From NCBI GenBank assembly GCA_902536655.1, contig CACAYF010000001.1, positions 103,627-167,626 of the forward strand: a stretch of 64,000 nt of DNA. Direction: 5' to 3'. Shown here piece after piece: positions 16,832 through 24,887 of the stretch. The notes under the pieces are model-generated. The model saw nothing but the letters and a program-made list of their open reading frames with translations. It searched no databases and was not told the origin of the DNA. A program made the translations under genes and the position numbers. The stretch comes from an uncultured Alphaproteobacteria bacterium (GTDB lineage: Bacteria; Pseudomonadota; Alphaproteobacteria; Methylaequorales; Methylaequoraceae). Positions within the stretch are counted from its first letter, which is position 1. Every line of letters begins with the position of its first letter.

Positions 16832-16943
16832 TTTATTTCCTTATGGATAAACTTTATTAGTTTAGCTATTAATAAATTATTTAAATAGCAAGGTTAAATC
16901 TTTGTGTATATAACATTATTATAAATTTTTAATCAACAAAAAA
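16832..16943. promoter_or_regulatory. Divergent rpsF / fabD intergenic promoter region
   Basis: These 112 bp separate the first genes of two divergent operons (ribosomal proteins to the left, fatty-acid synthesis to the right), so both promoters should lie here. The sequence is very AT-rich, with several TATAA-like hexamers but no convincing -35/-10 pair. The only clear signal is the AAGGA ribosome binding site of rpsF. The promoter call is positional inference. Confidence 0.4.
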
Positions 16944-17906
16944 ATGCTGAATAAAATTATTGTAGTTTTTCCTGGTCAAGGTTCTCAAATCGTTGGAATG
17001 GGAAGAGATTTATTTAAAAATCATCATATAGCCAAACAAGTTTTCGATGAAGTTGATCATACATTAAATCAAAAACTTTCAAAAATCATTTTCGATGGAC
17101 CTGAACACGAACTAACTCTTACCAAAAATACCCAACCTGCGATTATGTCAGTAAGTATGGCTTTAGTAAGAGTAATTGAGTATGAATCAAAAAAAAAAAT
17201 TTTTGAATTTTCAGATACGATTTTAGGTCATTCATTGGGAGAATATTCAGCACTTTGTAGCCTAAATGGTCTCAGCTTAAAAGATACAACTCTGCTTTTG
17301 AAAAAAAGAGGAAAAGCTATGCAAGATTCAGTTAAAAATTTGAAAACTAAGATGGTCGCTGTTATTGGACTAGATATTAATAAAGTTGAAAAAATTATCG
17401 AAGAAAACATTATTGATAAATCAGAAATATGTGAAATTGCAAATGATAATTGTCCAGGTCAAGTAATTTTATCTGGAACAGAAAAAGGGGTAATCTTTAT
17501 GTCTAAAATTCTGAAAGATAATGGTGCTAGAAATATTATAGATCTCAAAGTTAGCGCTCCATTTCATTGTAGTCTGATGAATAAAGCATCAGATGTGATG
17601 AAAGATTGTTTGTATGAAATTTCATTAAAGGAGCTAAAGTCTAATTTTGTAAGCAATGTTACAGCTAATTTTGAAAAAAATTCTGAAAAAATCAAAGAAT
17701 TGTTAATCAAACAAGTTTCAAGTAGAGTCAGATGGAGAGAAAGCATTATTAAATCAACAAAACAAATAAATTCTATAGTTGAAATAGGACCAGGAAAAAT
17801 ACTAAGTGGAATGAATAAAAGAATTAATAGAGATTACAACCTCTTCAGTGTGTGTAATTTAGATGAAGTTGATAAATTTATGAAACAGTTTGAGGAAATT
17901 TTATGA
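16944..17906 (+). CDS. fabD: Malonyl-CoA:ACP transacylase
   Basis: The 320-residue enzyme loads malonate onto ACP. It has the N-terminal FPGQGSQIVGMG, the nucleophile elbow GHSLGEYSAL with catalytic Ser, the histidine context SAPFHCSLM, and the C-terminal EIGPGKILSGM. It is the first gene of fabD-fabG-acpP-fabF-mltG-gmk. Its stop overlaps fabG in an ATGA junction. Confidence 0.95.
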   Translation: MLNKIIVVFPGQGSQIVGMGRDLFKNHHIAKQVFDEVDHTLNQKLSKIIFDGPEHELTLTKNTQPAIMSVSMALVRVIEYESKKKIFEFSDTILGHSLGEYSALCSLNGLSLKDTTLLLKKRGKAMQDSVKNLKTKMVAVIGLDINKVEKIIEENIIDKSEICEIANDNCPGQVILSGTEKGVIFMSKILKDNGARNIIDLKVSAPFHCSLMNKASDVMKDCLYEISLKELKSNFVSNVTANFEKNSEKIKELLIKQVSSRVRWRESIIKSTKQINSIVEIGPGKILSGMNKRINRDYNLFSVCNLDEVDKFMKQFEEIL

Positions 17907-18622
17907 AAAAACTTCTCATTACAGGAGCCAACGGTGGAATTGGAGAAGCAGTTTGTAATTTGTTAGGAGATAGATACGAAATTTTTGTATTGGGAAGAAA
18001 TAAATCTAAAATAAAAGAACTTTGTACAAAATATAAATTTATTAAGGGCAGTTTTATTTGCGACTTAAACAACGAAAATCAAATAACTCAAATAATTAAA
18101 GAAATCGAAACAAATTCTATTGATTTTGATATTTTGATAAATAATGCTGGAATTACTAATGACGCCTTATTTTTAAGAATGGATTTAGAAAAGTGGCAGA
18201 GGGTAATTGACACAAATTTAAAAGCAAACTTTTTACTTACAAGTGCGTTATCAAAAAAAATGATTAAAAAAAAATGGGGACGTATTATAAATATTACGTC
18301 GGTAGTAGGACATACTGGAAACTTTGGTCAATCAAATTATAGTGCTTCAAAAGCAGGAATAGTAGGTATGTCAAAATCTATAGCACTAGAATTAGCGAAG
18401 AGAAACATCACTGTAAACTGTATAGCACCTGGATTCATTGAAACATCAATGACATCTGTTCTATCTGAATCTCAACGCAAATCGTTAATTGAAAAAATAC
18501 CGATGGGGAAAATTGGGTCACCTTTAGATGTAGCAAATTGCGTTGAATTTTTAGTATCTGAAAAATCAGAATACGTTACAGGACAAACATTACATGTCAA
18601 TGGTGGTCTCGCAATGTTATAA
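17903..18622 (+). CDS. fabG: 3-oxoacyl-ACP reductase
   Basis: The 239-residue SDR keeps the full catalytic set: cofactor loop GANGGIGEAV, NNAG, the Ser in INITSVVGHTGNFGQ, and YSASK. The PG motif in NCIAPGFIETSMT is typical of FabG. It reduces 3-oxoacyl-ACP with NADPH in fatty-acid elongation. Its intact active site contrasts with the SDR homologue downstream of purF in this window. It overlaps fabD by 4 bp. Confidence 0.95.
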   Translation: MKKLLITGANGGIGEAVCNLLGDRYEIFVLGRNKSKIKELCTKYKFIKGSFICDLNNENQITQIIKEIETNSIDFDILINNAGITNDALFLRMDLEKWQRVIDTNLKANFLLTSALSKKMIKKKWGRIINITSVVGHTGNFGQSNYSASKAGIVGMSKSIALELAKRNITVNCIAPGFIETSMTSVLSESQRKSLIEKIPMGKIGSPLDVANCVEFLVSEKSEYVTGQTLHVNGGLAML

Positions 18623-18674
18623 TGTATTTGATTTAAAAAAAACATTTATTAATATATGATTGAACTTTAATTAA

Positions 18675-18679
18675 AAGGA
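18675..18679 (+). promoter_or_regulatory. Ribosome binding site of acpP
   Basis: AAGGA sits 6 bases before the ATG at 18686 and immediately against the ATG at 18680, so it selects the downstream ATG as the start of acpP. Confidence 0.7.
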
Positions 18680-18685
18680 ATGGTT

Positions 18686-18922
18686 ATGAGCGATATAACA
18701 GATAGAGTTAAAAAAATAGTAGTGGAGCATTTAGGAGTTGAAAAAGATAAAGTGATCGAAAGTGCGAGTTTCGTTGATGATCTAGGAGCAGATAGCTTGG
18801 ATACGGTTGAACTAGTAATGGCTTTTGAAGAAGAATTTAATATTGAGATACCAGACGATATAGCAGAGAAAATAACTACAATAAAAGAAGCAATAGAGCA
18901 TATAGAAAATTCCCAAAACTAG
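18686..18922 (+). CDS. acpP: Acyl carrier protein
   Basis: The 78-residue acidic protein carries growing acyl chains on a phosphopantetheine arm attached to Ser37 in the motif [18 protein letters not shown]. An ATG two codons upstream is in frame, but the Shine-Dalgarno position and the standard N-terminus ([12 protein letters not shown]) fix this start. It lies between fabG and fabF as in most proteobacteria. Confidence 0.96.
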   Translation: MSDITDRVKKIVVEHLGVEKDKVIESASFVDDLGADSLDTVELVMAFEEEFNIEIPDDIAEKITTIKEAIEHIENSQN

Positions 18923-18923
18923 A

Positions 18924-20180
18924 ATGAGAAGAGTGGTGGTTACAGGAATTGGAATGTGTACTCCACTTGGGTTTGGTTATAACCACTGTTGGGAACAACT
19001 CATTGCTTCCAAATCTGGGATTAGGAAACTTTCCGGATTTGAAATTGATGACCTAAAATCCAAAGTTGGAGGTCAATTAATTTTAGAAGGAGATTCTTCT
19101 CTTTTTCCAGAACAAGTCATTGACCAAAAAGATAGAAAGAAAATTGAACCATTTATTGAATACGCGCTAATAGCAGCCAAAGAAGCCATTTTGGATTCTG
19201 GATGGAATCCATCCAATGAATCTCAGTCAATAAGAACCGGAGTAATGGTTGGTTCAGGTATTGGTGGGCTAGATGGTATCAGAAAAAGTGCTGAAAACTT
19301 AAAAAATAGCCCAAGAAAAATTTCCCCCTTCTTTATTCCCTCCTGTCTTATAAACTTAGCAAGTGGACACATTTCAATTAAATATAATTTTAAAGGACCA
19401 AATCATTCAGTAGTAACAGCGTGTGCTTCCGGAGCACATGCCATAGGTGATTCATTTAGAATAATATCTCAGGGAGATGCAGATGTTATGATTTCAGGCG
19501 GAACGGAATCAGCATGTACAAGATTTGGTATTGCAGGATTTTGTGCAATGAGAGCTCTTTCAACTAGTTTTAACGATTCTCCTGAAAAGGCATCAAGACC
19601 GTGGGATAAAAATAGAGACGGATTTGTACTTTCTGAGGGATCAGGAATGATTGTTCTTGAAGAACTTGAACACGCAAAAAAAAGATCTGCGAATATATAT
19701 GCTGAGATTATTGGTTATGGTTTATCTGGCGATGCTTATCACCCCACTGCGCCTGCATCAGATGGTGATGGTGGGTTTAGGGCAATGAAAATGGCTTTAA
19801 AAAATGCTCACCTAGATTCTGAAAATATTGATTATATAAATGCACATGGCACATCTACACCACTTGGTGATGAAATTGAATTTAATTCTGTAAAAAAACT
19901 ATTTATAGACAATACTGATAATTTATTAATGTCGTCTACAAAATCATCCACAGGTCATCTGCTTGGTGCATCAGGAGCCGTTGAAGCAATATTTTCCATA
20001 TTATCTATCAAAGATGGTGTTGCACCTCCGACTTTAAATCTGGAGGAATTGTCAGATGGTTGCGTTGGAATTAATTTAGTCCCTAAAGAAAGTATCGATA
20101 AAGAAATAAATCATGTTTTATCCAATTCGTTTGGATTTGGTGGAACAAATGTATCCCTAATTTTCAAAAAAATTGAATAA
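18924..20180 (+). CDS. fabF: 3-oxoacyl-ACP synthase II
   Basis: The 418-residue condensing enzyme has the Cys-His-His triad of KASII: Cys167 in VTACASGAHAIG, the His of NAHGTSTPLGD and the His of KSSTGHLLGASG. The GFGGTNVSLIF C-terminus is typical. It elongates acyl-ACP with malonyl-ACP. It lies one base after acpP and directly abuts mltG. Confidence 0.96.
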   Translation: MRRVVVTGIGMCTPLGFGYNHCWEQLIASKSGIRKLSGFEIDDLKSKVGGQLILEGDSSLFPEQVIDQKDRKKIEPFIEYALIAAKEAILDSGWNPSNESQSIRTGVMVGSGIGGLDGIRKSAENLKNSPRKISPFFIPSCLINLASGHISIKYNFKGPNHSVVTACASGAHAIGDSFRIISQGDADVMISGGTESACTRFGIAGFCAMRALSTSFNDSPEKASRPWDKNRDGFVLSEGSGMIVLEELEHAKKRSANIYAEIIGYGLSGDAYHPTAPASDGDGGFRAMKMALKNAHLDSENIDYINAHGTSTPLGDEIEFNSVKKLFIDNTDNLLMSSTKSSTGHLLGASGAVEAIFSILSIKDGVAPPTLNLEELSDGCVGINLVPKESIDKEINHVLSNSFGFGGTNVSLIFKKIE

Positions 20181-21128
20181 GTGATTAAAAATCTTATTTT
20201 TCTTTTAATTATTTGCCTAAATTTGTTTTATTATACCTTCTTTAAGCAAGAAAATATTAATGAAGTTAAAATAATAATCAAACCAGGGATGCAGCTAGAC
20301 CAAATAGCACATCTACTCAAAGAAAATAGATTAATTAATAATGAATATATTTTTAAAACTTGGGTAATAATCAATAACTCTCAGAAGAAGTTAAAATTCG
20401 GAGAATATTATTTTAGCAAAAAGATATCTGCAAACATACTTTTAGAAAAATTAAAGAAGGGAAAATCTGTATATAGGAAAATAACAATTATTGAGGGCTC
20501 ATCTAAAAGTGATTTATTTAAAATTTTAAATGAGTTGGATAAATATAAAAGTATAGAACTTGACGATATTCCAAACTCATTGGTAGCTGATACCTATTTT
20601 TATAAAGTCACTGATAATCCAAAAATTATCTTAAACAACATAATAAAAAAAAGTAATGAGATTTCTAAAAAAATTTGGAATGAGAGGGATCAGAATATCC
20701 CCCTTAATGATGTTAATGAGTTATTTATACTTGCCTCTATTGTTGAAAAAGAAACTTTTATTAAAGAGGAAAAATCAATAATTGCAGGTGTATTCTATAA
20801 TAGATTTAAAAAAAATATGAAACTTCAATCGGATCCAACAGTAGTTTATGCTATAACTCTAGGAAAAAAAAAAATGGATAGAAAATTACTTAGAAAAGAC
20901 CTCAAGATTAAATCAAAATTCAATACCTATGTTAATAAAGGGCTTCCACCAGAACCTATTTGTATACCAGGAATAGAATCTTTAGTTGCAACTTCTAGGC
21001 CTTTTAAAAGCAATTTTTTATATTTTGTTTCTAAAAATAAGAAAAATGAAGGACATCTTTTCTCTGAGAAATATAAAGATCATTTGGATAATATAAAGTC
21101 AGTGAAAAAAAAAGACAAAGATGAATGA
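20181..21128 (+). CDS. mltG: Endolytic murein transglycosylase MltG (YceG family)
   Basis: The 315-residue protein has one N-terminal membrane anchor (about residues 3-20), a LysM-like region (IIKPGMQLDQIAHLLKEN), and the YceG catalytic domain with LASIVEKET, which contains the catalytic Glu, then AGVFYNRFKKNMKLQSDPT and the YVNKGLPPEPICIPG segment. MltG cuts nascent glycan strands in the periplasm. The start is GTG directly after the fabF stop. The yicC gene commonly found between mltG and gmk in alphaproteobacteria is absent; instead mltG overlaps gmk by 8 bp. Confidence 0.92.
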   Translation: MIKNLIFLLIICLNLFYYTFFKQENINEVKIIIKPGMQLDQIAHLLKENRLINNEYIFKTWVIINNSQKKLKFGEYYFSKKISANILLEKLKKGKSVYRKITIIEGSSKSDLFKILNELDKYKSIELDDIPNSLVADTYFYKVTDNPKIILNNIIKKSNEISKKIWNERDQNIPLNDVNELFILASIVEKETFIKEEKSIIAGVFYNRFKKNMKLQSDPTVVYAITLGKKKMDRKLLRKDLKIKSKFNTYVNKGLPPEPICIPGIESLVATSRPFKSNFLYFVSKNKKNEGHLFSEKYKDHLDNIKSVKKKDKDE

Positions 21129-21753
21129 AAACAAAATATTAAGAAAAGGACTAATGTTGGTTTTATCTTCTCCCTCTGGTGCGGGTAAAACGTCAATATG
21201 TAAAAAAGTAATAAGTTTGGACAAAAAAATTTCTCTATCTGTGTCTTATACGACAAGACCGAAAAGAAAGAGTGAAAAAGATGGCAAGGATTATTTTTTT
21301 GTTTCAAAGGAAAAATTTGAGGATCTAAAAAAAAAAAATTTTTTTATTGAATTTGCTAACGTTTTTGATCATTGGTACGGAACTCCAAAAAATTTTATAG
21401 AGAATAATCTCAATAATGGTGAAGATGTTATTTTTGATATTGATTGGCAAGGAGCTCAGAAACTCTCTGATTTTTCAAAAAATGATGTTGTATCTGTTTT
21501 TATTTTACCACCAAGCAATAAAGAACTTCATGAGAGACTAAAAAAGAGAGCAGAAGACAGTGTTGAAATTGTTAGTAAAAGAATGAGTAAGGCTAGATCA
21601 GAAATAAGTCATTGGATAGAATATGATTATGTTTTAATAAATCATAACCTAATGGATTGTTCTGTAGAGGTTCTAAACATTCTTAACGCTGAAAGAAAAA
21701 AAAGAAACAGACAAAAATTTATATATGATTTTATTGCCAAATTGTTAAATTAA
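21121..21753 (+). CDS. gmk: Guanylate kinase
   Basis: The 210-residue enzyme phosphorylates GMP to GDP. It has the P-loop SSPSGAGKTS, the GMP-binding YTTRPKRKSEKDGKDYFF region and the DIDWQGAQ motif. It is the last gene of the fab-mltG group. Its final 9 bp overlap the converging rsmA. Confidence 0.95.
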   Translation: MNENKILRKGLMLVLSSPSGAGKTSICKKVISLDKKISLSVSYTTRPKRKSEKDGKDYFFVSKEKFEDLKKKNFFIEFANVFDHWYGTPKNFIENNLNNGEDVIFDIDWQGAQKLSDFSKNDVVSVFILPPSNKELHERLKKRAEDSVEIVSKRMSKARSEISHWIEYDYVLINHNLMDCSVEVLNILNAERKKRNRQKFIYDFIAKLLN

Positions 21754-22515
21754 TACTCTTGAAAGTTTTACAAAATCTATTGGTTTCAAATCTTGCGGCC
21801 TAGAGTTTGGGTCAATACCGCATTTTAAAAGTTTTTTTTCAGAATCAATGAAGAATTCTTTTAAATTATTTTTGATTGTTTTTCTTCTCTGTTTGAATGA
21901 AATTTTAAGAACGTTATCTAATTTATCATAATGAATTTTTCTTTTCCTATATGGAATGATCTTTATTACTGTTGATTCAACTTTTGGTCTAGGGTTAAAA
22001 TTATCAGGTTTGACATCAAACACCTTTTCAACCTCTGCGTGAAGCTGAATTAATACCGATAATCTGCTGTAAAATGATGTTGAAACTCTTGCACTTAATC
22101 TCTCGGCAACTTCTTTTTGGACCATCAATACCATTGATTCTATTATATCATAGTTTTTAATTAACTTTATTATCAAAGTGCTTGCAATATTATAAGGAAG
22201 GTTAGACATAATTTTAATTTTTTTATAATTAAAATCTTTTAAATTTACTTTCAAAACATCATCATCTATAAGAGAAATTGTATCTTTAAATTTTTCCTGA
22301 AGTTTAAACAAGTATTTTTTGAGATTCTTATCCTTTTCTATGAGAATCAGCCTTTTTGGGTTGTTTTGAAGAATTTCCTTTGTCAGTGCACCTTGACCTG
22401 GACCTATTTCAAAAATAATTTTATTTTTTATTTCATCTAAAGAAACTATTTTTTTTAAAATTGATTTGTTTACTAAGAAATGCTGACCTAAGCTTTTCTT
22501 AAAAAAATGTTGCAT
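21745..22515 (-). CDS. rsmA: 16S rRNA (adenine(1518)-N6/adenine(1519)-N6)-dimethyltransferase
   Basis: The 256-residue KsgA-type enzyme has the family start KKSLGQHFLVN, the AdoMet motif FEIGPGQGALT, and the catalytic NLPYN (motif IV). It dimethylates two adenines in helix 45 of 16S rRNA late in 30S assembly. It is the last gene of lptF-lptG-lptD-surA-pdxA-rsmA, starting immediately next to the pdxA stop. Confidence 0.95.
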   Translation of the reverse strand: MQHFFKKSLGQHFLVNKSILKKIVSLDEIKNKIIFEIGPGQGALTKEILQNNPKRLILIEKDKNLKKYLFKLQEKFKDTISLIDDDVLKVNLKDFNYKKIKIMSNLPYNIASTLIIKLIKNYDIIESMVLMVQKEVAERLSARVSTSFYSRLSVLIQLHAEVEKVFDVKPDNFNPRPKVESTVIKIIPYRKRKIHYDKLDNVLKISFKQRRKTIKNNLKEFFIDSEKKLLKCGIDPNSRPQDLKPIDFVKLSRVLI

Positions 22516-23538
22516 TTAAAATCTTTGTTTTAAAAAATTAAATGACGCTATTAAACTCTCAAGATTAGCAATATTTTCTTTGGCTATATCAAAGGCCGGA
22601 CCGTGGTCTGGAGAGACTCTCAGAAAAGGAAGTCCCCCAGTTATATTTATTGAATGATTGAAATCTAATGTTTTAACTGGAATTAAACCTTGATCATGAT
22701 AGAAGCAAAGAATGCCGTCAAATTGTTCTCTTTTTGATTTATGAAAACAAGAGTCACTGCTAAGCGGTCCAAAAATTTTAATTTTATTTTTTATGCATGT
22801 CTTAAGCAGGGGGGTTATAGTTTCTATTTCTTCGGTTCCAATAAGACCCTCTTCACCAGCATGTGGATTTATACTAGTTATTGCAATTTTTGGAGACTTA
22901 ATTTTCCAAATTGTTTTCAAAGAGTTTCTAAAAGCGATAATTTTATCATAAATAATTTTCTGCTCTATAAATTTGTGAATTTTTTTGAGTGGTATGTGAG
23001 TAGTTATTAAACCTACAATTAGATTTTTCCCTTTATCAGCGGGCTTTGTAGTAGATAATATCATTATTTCTGAATATTTTTTTTTATTTTTTTTTGACAC
23101 TAAGTATGATAAATACTCGGTTTGTCCATTAAAATTAAATTTTGCTTTTTTTAACGTTGTCTTACATACAGGAAGTGTAAGCATTCCTGATGATTTTCTC
23201 TTACATACAAACTCAAAAGCTTCAGTAATAGATTTTAAAACATATTTACTATTTTTGGCGTTAGGTTTTCCTGGATAGAAATCTATATTTGCTTTAAGGT
23301 CAATAACTGGTATCGATCTTGAAAAAATCTGATTAATGTCTTTGTCATTAGTTATAGTTTGAAAATTAGCTTTTAAATTAAACAAATTATTTACTTGATT
23401 TAATTTTTTTAAATCGTCAACCAGAATGAATGGTGGAATTTTATATAAATTTCTCTTCAACCACACTTTGATTATTATTTCAGATGAAATGCCAGAAGGT
23501 TCCCCCATGCTGACAATTATGGGTTTGTTAGATTTCAT
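22516..23538 (-). CDS. pdxA: 4-hydroxythreonine-4-phosphate dehydrogenase
   Basis: The 340-residue enzyme acts in DXP-dependent pyridoxal phosphate synthesis. Family motifs are present: GEPSGISSEI at the N-terminus, the metal-binding His contexts TTHIPLKKIHKF and CFYHDQGLIPVK, the SINPHAGEEGLIG region and the C-terminal HGPAFDIA. It overlaps the surA stop by 4 bp. Confidence 0.94.
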   Translation of the reverse strand: MKSNKPIIVSMGEPSGISSEIIIKVWLKRNLYKIPPFILVDDLKKLNQVNNLFNLKANFQTITNDKDINQIFSRSIPVIDLKANIDFYPGKPNAKNSKYVLKSITEAFEFVCKRKSSGMLTLPVCKTTLKKAKFNFNGQTEYLSYLVSKKNKKKYSEIMILSTTKPADKGKNLIVGLITTHIPLKKIHKFIEQKIIYDKIIAFRNSLKTIWKIKSPKIAITSINPHAGEEGLIGTEEIETITPLLKTCIKNKIKIFGPLSSDSCFHKSKREQFDGILCFYHDQGLIPVKTLDFNHSINITGGLPFLRVSPDHGPAFDIAKENIANLESLIASFNFLKQRF

Positions 23539-24887
23539 TTATTAAAAAACTTAATATTTGTACTTTTTCTGATATTTGATAAGTAGGTATTAGTCAATTG
23601 GTTAAATTTTTTGGAGAAGGCCTGTCTCTCTATTGCTTCTCTAGAAATATTGTTTGATGTTGAAACTTTTCTCTCGCATAGGTATAATAGATTTTGCTCT
23701 CCATCTAATTCAAAAACTTCAGTAAAACTTTTCTCTTCTGAAATATCTAATTTATCAAGAAATATATTTGATAAATCTTTTGCAGCCATATCTTTTATTT
23801 TTAAAAATTTAACTTCTTCTTCAATTTCTGACTCTTTTATATTTTCACAACTTATATTTTTTTCGTACAAATTTTGGATCTTTTTTTTATCAAGTGAGGA
23901 AAACTTTATGAAAGAAAACTTTATTTGATCATTCCCAAACCTTCTTTTTTTATTAAGTTTTAAAATTTTAAATCCATTACTTATCTTTATATTTGTTTTT
24001 ACATCACCTGGATTCATATTATTAAGAATCTCTTTTGTTTCAGAATCGAGACTGTCCTCAAATATCCATCCAGTTTTAAGTTTATTTCCTTGTGGATTGA
24101 GATCACTAAATTTATTTGCTAAAAGCTCAAAAGATGTTCCAGAATCGAGAAGCAACATAACAGTTTCCATCTTTTTCTTTGATGATTCCCAATCATTAAG
24201 TTTTTGATTGAGAAAGATTATTTCAGAAAAATCAAATTCAATTTTACCAACTTTATTTTTGAAATTATTAAGTATTGCATCTATATCAGCTGAATTAATA
24301 GTAATTTTCGTTGCAAACATTTGCTGAGAAAGTTTTTTCCATAATAACTCATTTTTTAGTTGTTCAACTACTACCTCAGCGTCTATGTTTTCATTTTCTA
24401 GAAATAATTTAAATTCTTCAAATTCCTCTACTGGAAAGTTATAGATTGCTGCAGCGAGTTCAATTATTTCATCATTACCAGCTGTAACTTCAGCTTTTTT
24501 AGCTTCAATTTTCTTAAGTTTTTCTATTATTAATAGTTCGAGTACACGGTCTCTAACTGAATCCCTGTTTTTGATATTATCTTCAAGTTTAAGTGATTTA
24601 AGAACAAGCTTTATTCTCTCAGACAGATCATATGTTGTTATTGCTTCAGAATCAACAGATGCTATTATTCCCTCAAACTTTTGTTCTGCCAATGTTATTT
24701 TAAACAAGAAAAGTAGTGTAAGAAAAACTAAAGAATTAAATATCGTTCTCCATAATTTCTTTGAGCGAGAAAAGAAACTGGAAACTATTCGATGTTGGAT
24801 TTTCTGGCATATGAGTGTATTGTCTTGACCAGTTGAATGAAAATCCAAGACATTCGTCTTCGTATTTAATTTTTGCATTAATATCAT
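23535..24887 (-). CDS. surA: Periplasmic chaperone/peptidyl-prolyl isomerase SurA (start uncertain)
   Basis: The protein has the SurA layout: a hydrophobic export segment ending TLAEQ, the N-terminal chaperone domain (IIASVDSEAITTYDLSERIK), a parvulin-type domain (FSDLNPQGNKLKTGWIFED) and C-terminal helices. Position between lptD and pdxA supports the call: SurA carries outer-membrane proteins, LptD among them, to BAM. The start is a problem. The export segment begins about 55 codons into the open frame (limit 24914, TTG); ATGs at 24887 and 24878 leave an n-region of over 40 residues and overlap lptD by about 150 bp. An ATA at 24743, four bases after GGAG, would reduce the overlap to 8 bp but leaves out the basic residues KKLWR. 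Confidence 0.82.
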   Translation of the reverse strand: MILMQKLNTKTNVLDFHSTGQDNTLICQKIQHRIVSSFFSRSKKLWRTIFNSLVFLTLLFLFKITLAEQKFEGIIASVDSEAITTYDLSERIKLVLKSLKLEDNIKNRDSVRDRVLELLIIEKLKKIEAKKAEVTAGNDEIIELAAAIYNFPVEEFEEFKLFLENENIDAEVVVEQLKNELLWKKLSQQMFATKITINSADIDAILNNFKNKVGKIEFDFSEIIFLNQKLNDWESSKKKMETVMLLLDSGTSFELLANKFSDLNPQGNKLKTGWIFEDSLDSETKEILNNMNPGDVKTNIKISNGFKILKLNKKRRFGNDQIKFSFIKFSSLDKKKIQNLYEKNISCENIKESEIEEEVKFLKIKDMAAKDLSNIFLDKLDISEEKSFTEVFELDGEQNLLYLCERKVSTSNNISREAIERQAFSKKFNQLTNTYLSNIRKSTNIKFFNK